Part shown: piece after piece, positions 61,534-64,000 of the stretch
Layout: each line of letters starts with the position of its first letter
Position numbering within the stretch: position 1 is the stretch's first letter
Source: Trichoderma breve
Lineage: Eukaryota; Ascomycota; Sordariomycetes; Hypocreales; Hypocreaceae
NCBI RefSeq assembly: GCF_028502605.1
Contig: NC_079235.1
Span: 3,472,001 to 3,536,000, forward strand
Length of the DNA stretch: 64,000 nt
Reading direction: 5' to 3'
Translations under genes and position numbers: made by a program
Notes under the pieces: generated by a model
Told to the model about the DNA's origin: nothing
Seen by the model: the letters and a program-made list of their open reading frames with translations, nothing else
Database searches by the model: none

Positions 61534-64000
61534 GAAGGCCAATCTCGGCACTCCGTGGCTGTTCGATGAAGTCATGCTATCCACTCGGATCTGGCGAGTC
61601 TACTGTACGGCGAGGGAGCTTGCTTTGTGTTTCGAACACCTGTTGTCATCTTGGTTGCCGTGTGCGTTCGTGCGTTGTTTTCCCTTTGGAGGGGTCGGTA
61701 AGCCAAAAGTCAGCAGAGGGGCGGGGAAGGGCAGCAGTCAAGAGGCGGGTCTGCATAAGAGGGATGTCGAGATGGTGTCGAGGGAAAAACGAGAGCGATG
61801 GGCGAGGCAAGAGACGATGGCTTAACTATTGTAAGCGCATTGCTGGTGCGTTTCACGCCTCGCTGGTGGTCGGTGTACTTTTGCTGGCAGCGGTACGAGA
61901 ACTCCGTAGAAGCGGCGGGAAAGGCGCGGTAGCAGTACGAGTCTGTAACTTGCATCGGTGAGGCCCGAGATAGAGGGGCACGGCGCTGGAGGAGTCAGAG
62001 GAAGAGTTGCGCCTCGTTGCAATGCAATCGCACGCGTGGCCGTTGCCGGCGAAATGAGCTTGGCTCTAGCCCGGCTGCGAATGAAGAAATTCGCTCGCTC
62101 GTGTAATAGCGCAACAAGACAGTGCAAGAAGATGCATTTGCTAGAGGACCAGAGAGCAAGAGACGGGAGCCAGAGAGAGACTGGACGGAAAGTGAAGTCG
62201 GGCCCTTTTTGGCGGGTTGGTTGGGCAGGCTTGCCTTGTGGAGGTACCTGGCCCATGTACCATATCCGGGGTCTTGGGAAAAAAAGATCAAGGGATCCAT
62301 CCACTCGAACATTAACCATCGCCCCTAGCGAGTGATGAATCTCGTGCCTGGATTCGGGGGATTTCGAGACGAGACTACGCCATCCCAGTGGGGGTTTCTA
62401 GGGACTTCCGTTTTAGACTGTGCGCGAGTCTGCGGCCCGTGCTAAATGAAGGCCAAGGGACGGAACATGGAATTCCCTCCCATGGCGCTGCGTGCACACT
62501 AGACTAGGCGGTACTAGCAGATATTGAGAGTATCAGGGTAGGCGGCTCAGTTGGGCTAGTGCCCTCTGCGTATGAGCGCTACGGCTAGCAGTGCTACCTC
62601 ACCTCTGGACCTGATGCAGCAATCCAGATTGCTTCCATTACACAGTGCTGGCTGGGGCAGCGAGGATTATCGCTCAAAGGGATGGACCAGCACAGCGCAT
62701 AGCCAGTTTACCTGTCATATTCCACCGTCACTTGCGCGCAGTAGCGCATACGGGACTGCATTAGGAGCTGGTGGGACGGAGGCCAGGCGGAGGTGAGAGC
62801 CAGCGACCGACTTCTCACCTCGTTTCTTTTTCCATTTTGGCCACGCCCACCCCTTTTGTGACCTCCGTCGCTCTTCGCAAGCCGCGAACTAACCCAACAC
62901 CGCATGCGGCCCCGACGACCTCCCACCAACTACTAGGCAGTGGTAATATTACAGTATTTCCTTTCTTTTTTCTCTTTTACGAGCCTGCTATTTTGGAGTT
63001 TCTTTGTGCTTGTGCTGTACCTAACTCTTCTTTGACTTTGGCAGGCAGCGGTCCGCAAAAGCTATGTTCCTAACGCATGGATCACGGAATAATCCGCTCG
63101 GCCCTGGCCAGCCTTGACAACGACATTCGATGCCACCATGCCTAACCGGATGAAATGACTCTGGCCTCTCAACCGTTCGAAACTGCTCTCCGTTTTTTCC
63201 CTCTCTGTGCTCTTCGCTCCTAGCGCTGGTTGCTCTTTGTACCTCTGGGGTTGGGGGTGACTGAGTACCGGTACCCAGCTGTCTGGTGCGGCGTCAAAGA
63301 GCAGGGGTCTCTCTCCAACCCCAGGGGCGCCATCCAATTGGCGGCGACCCCTGGAGCATGTCTCGTCTAGGCAAGCAGAGCAAATAGCCGTGGGTGCTGT
63401 ATTGTTGCCCAAGTGCCGCCTTTTCTCCAAGCGAACAAACGGAGCGAATAGCAGGCTACGGAATGGCGTTCCGAGTACGGAGTACGGAGAGCACATCCGT
63501 GTTGGACCCCGTTCCATGCCTTGCCTTTTGGTAAATGAGCAATATGCAGCCAGCTCGATTCGACTCTTTGCTCACTGCTTCTTGTTCCGTTCTTCTTTGT
63601 GAAAGTGGCTATCAACACCCCAGCAATTGAGCTGTTCAAGGATCACAAGGAGATGCGGAGGAACCACCACATGACTTGTCTTCCTTGTGCTTCTCGCAGT
63701 TGCTACTACCACTACGTTGTTATTATGTCTGTTACTATCGCCACTGCTATCATCAAAGGCACGTTCTTGGAATATCCATCTACCAATGCTATCACCGTGC
63801 ATTTGAATCTGGGGCACGGCACGCTGGATAGCCAATCCCTTTTTCTTTCAATTCCACTCCAGCACTCTTATTGCCAATCAAAAGGGTCGGCGAACAGGGC
63901 AATGCAATGCGACAATTTATGACTTGGATACCCCAAGATCCAGGACAACTACGTGGCCCCACGAATAATTATAGAAGGTGTACGGAGTATGGAGTAGCAT

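Larger units (their letters stand above)
55625..64000. other. 8.4-kb region without a recognised gene
   Basis: No frame has a recognisable domain on either strand. From about 55,900 to 56,830 it is AT-rich with many stops and TA-rich motifs, including the palindrome CTACCTAGGTAG (56811-56822); this looks like decayed sequence. From 57 kb on the base composition returns to the local average. Two short protein-like readings (minus 57301-57420, plus 57604-57705) cannot be built into a gene. Small repeats lie at 60194-60217 and 61514-61533. The end of the region may be the far promoter of a gene beyond the right edge. Confidence 0.5.

Noticed and set aside
62540..62620. GGCTCAGTTGGGCTAG resembling a tRNA D-arm
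   Set aside because: No matching T-arm GTTCGANNC follows within 80 bases and no cloverleaf can be drawn.

Overview
The window is nuclear DNA of a filamentous ascomycete. Introns are short (about 41-212 nt) with GT..AG ends and CTAAC/CTGAC-like branch sites, intergenic spaces are long, and gene families such as HET-C, Zn2Cys6 regulators and MATA_HMG proteins are typical of Pezizomycotina. The orotidine-5'-phosphate decarboxylase at 29.4-30.5 kb looks to me like pyr4 of Trichoderma, so I infer a Trichoderma species or a close Hypocreales relative. This rests on memory of the family, not on a search. Nineteen protein genes are supported. Exon structures were worked out by reading frame and splice sites, and every complete gene model sums to whole codons. 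No tRNA, rRNA, CRISPR array or intact transposon was seen.

Layout. 0-13 kb: the 5' end of an RS-rich splicing factor (leaves the left edge), fatty acid 2-hydroxylase SCS7, HET-C, a mitochondrial-type PP2C phosphatase and a BTB-like protein. 11.7-17.1 kb: a divergent high-affinity iron-uptake pair, permease FTR1 and ferroxidase FET3, sharing a 1.9-kb promoter with three perfect ATCAGATAA sites. 18-24.4 kb: phosphatidylinositol synthase PIS1 and the 14-exon glutamine-dependent NAD+ synthetase QNS1. A 5-kb gene-free stretch leads to pyr4. 31.9-38 kb: a Zn2Cys6 transcription factor and a protein joining a NYN/PIN-like domain to CCCH fingers, with a 21-bp-periodic AT repeat between them. 38.6-55.6 kb: SRP19/SEC65, dynactin p150Glued, a MATA_HMG-box regulator with four internal repeats, RVB1, an EamA/DMT transporter, TAF13 and the tiny gene KSH1. 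The last 8.4 kb shows no convincing gene.

How the genes work together. Most are single-copy housekeeping genes scattered on both strands without operon logic. The one clear functional unit is FTR1-FET3: the ferroxidase oxidises Fe(II) and the permease imports the Fe(III), and the shared promoter carries motifs expected for the GATA-type iron repressor. TAF13 and KSH1 share a compact 376-bp divergent promoter, but I see no functional link between them. The best candidates for less-described biology are the 21-bp repeat array, the NYN-CCCH protein, the repeat-bearing HMG-box protein and the two long gene-free regions.
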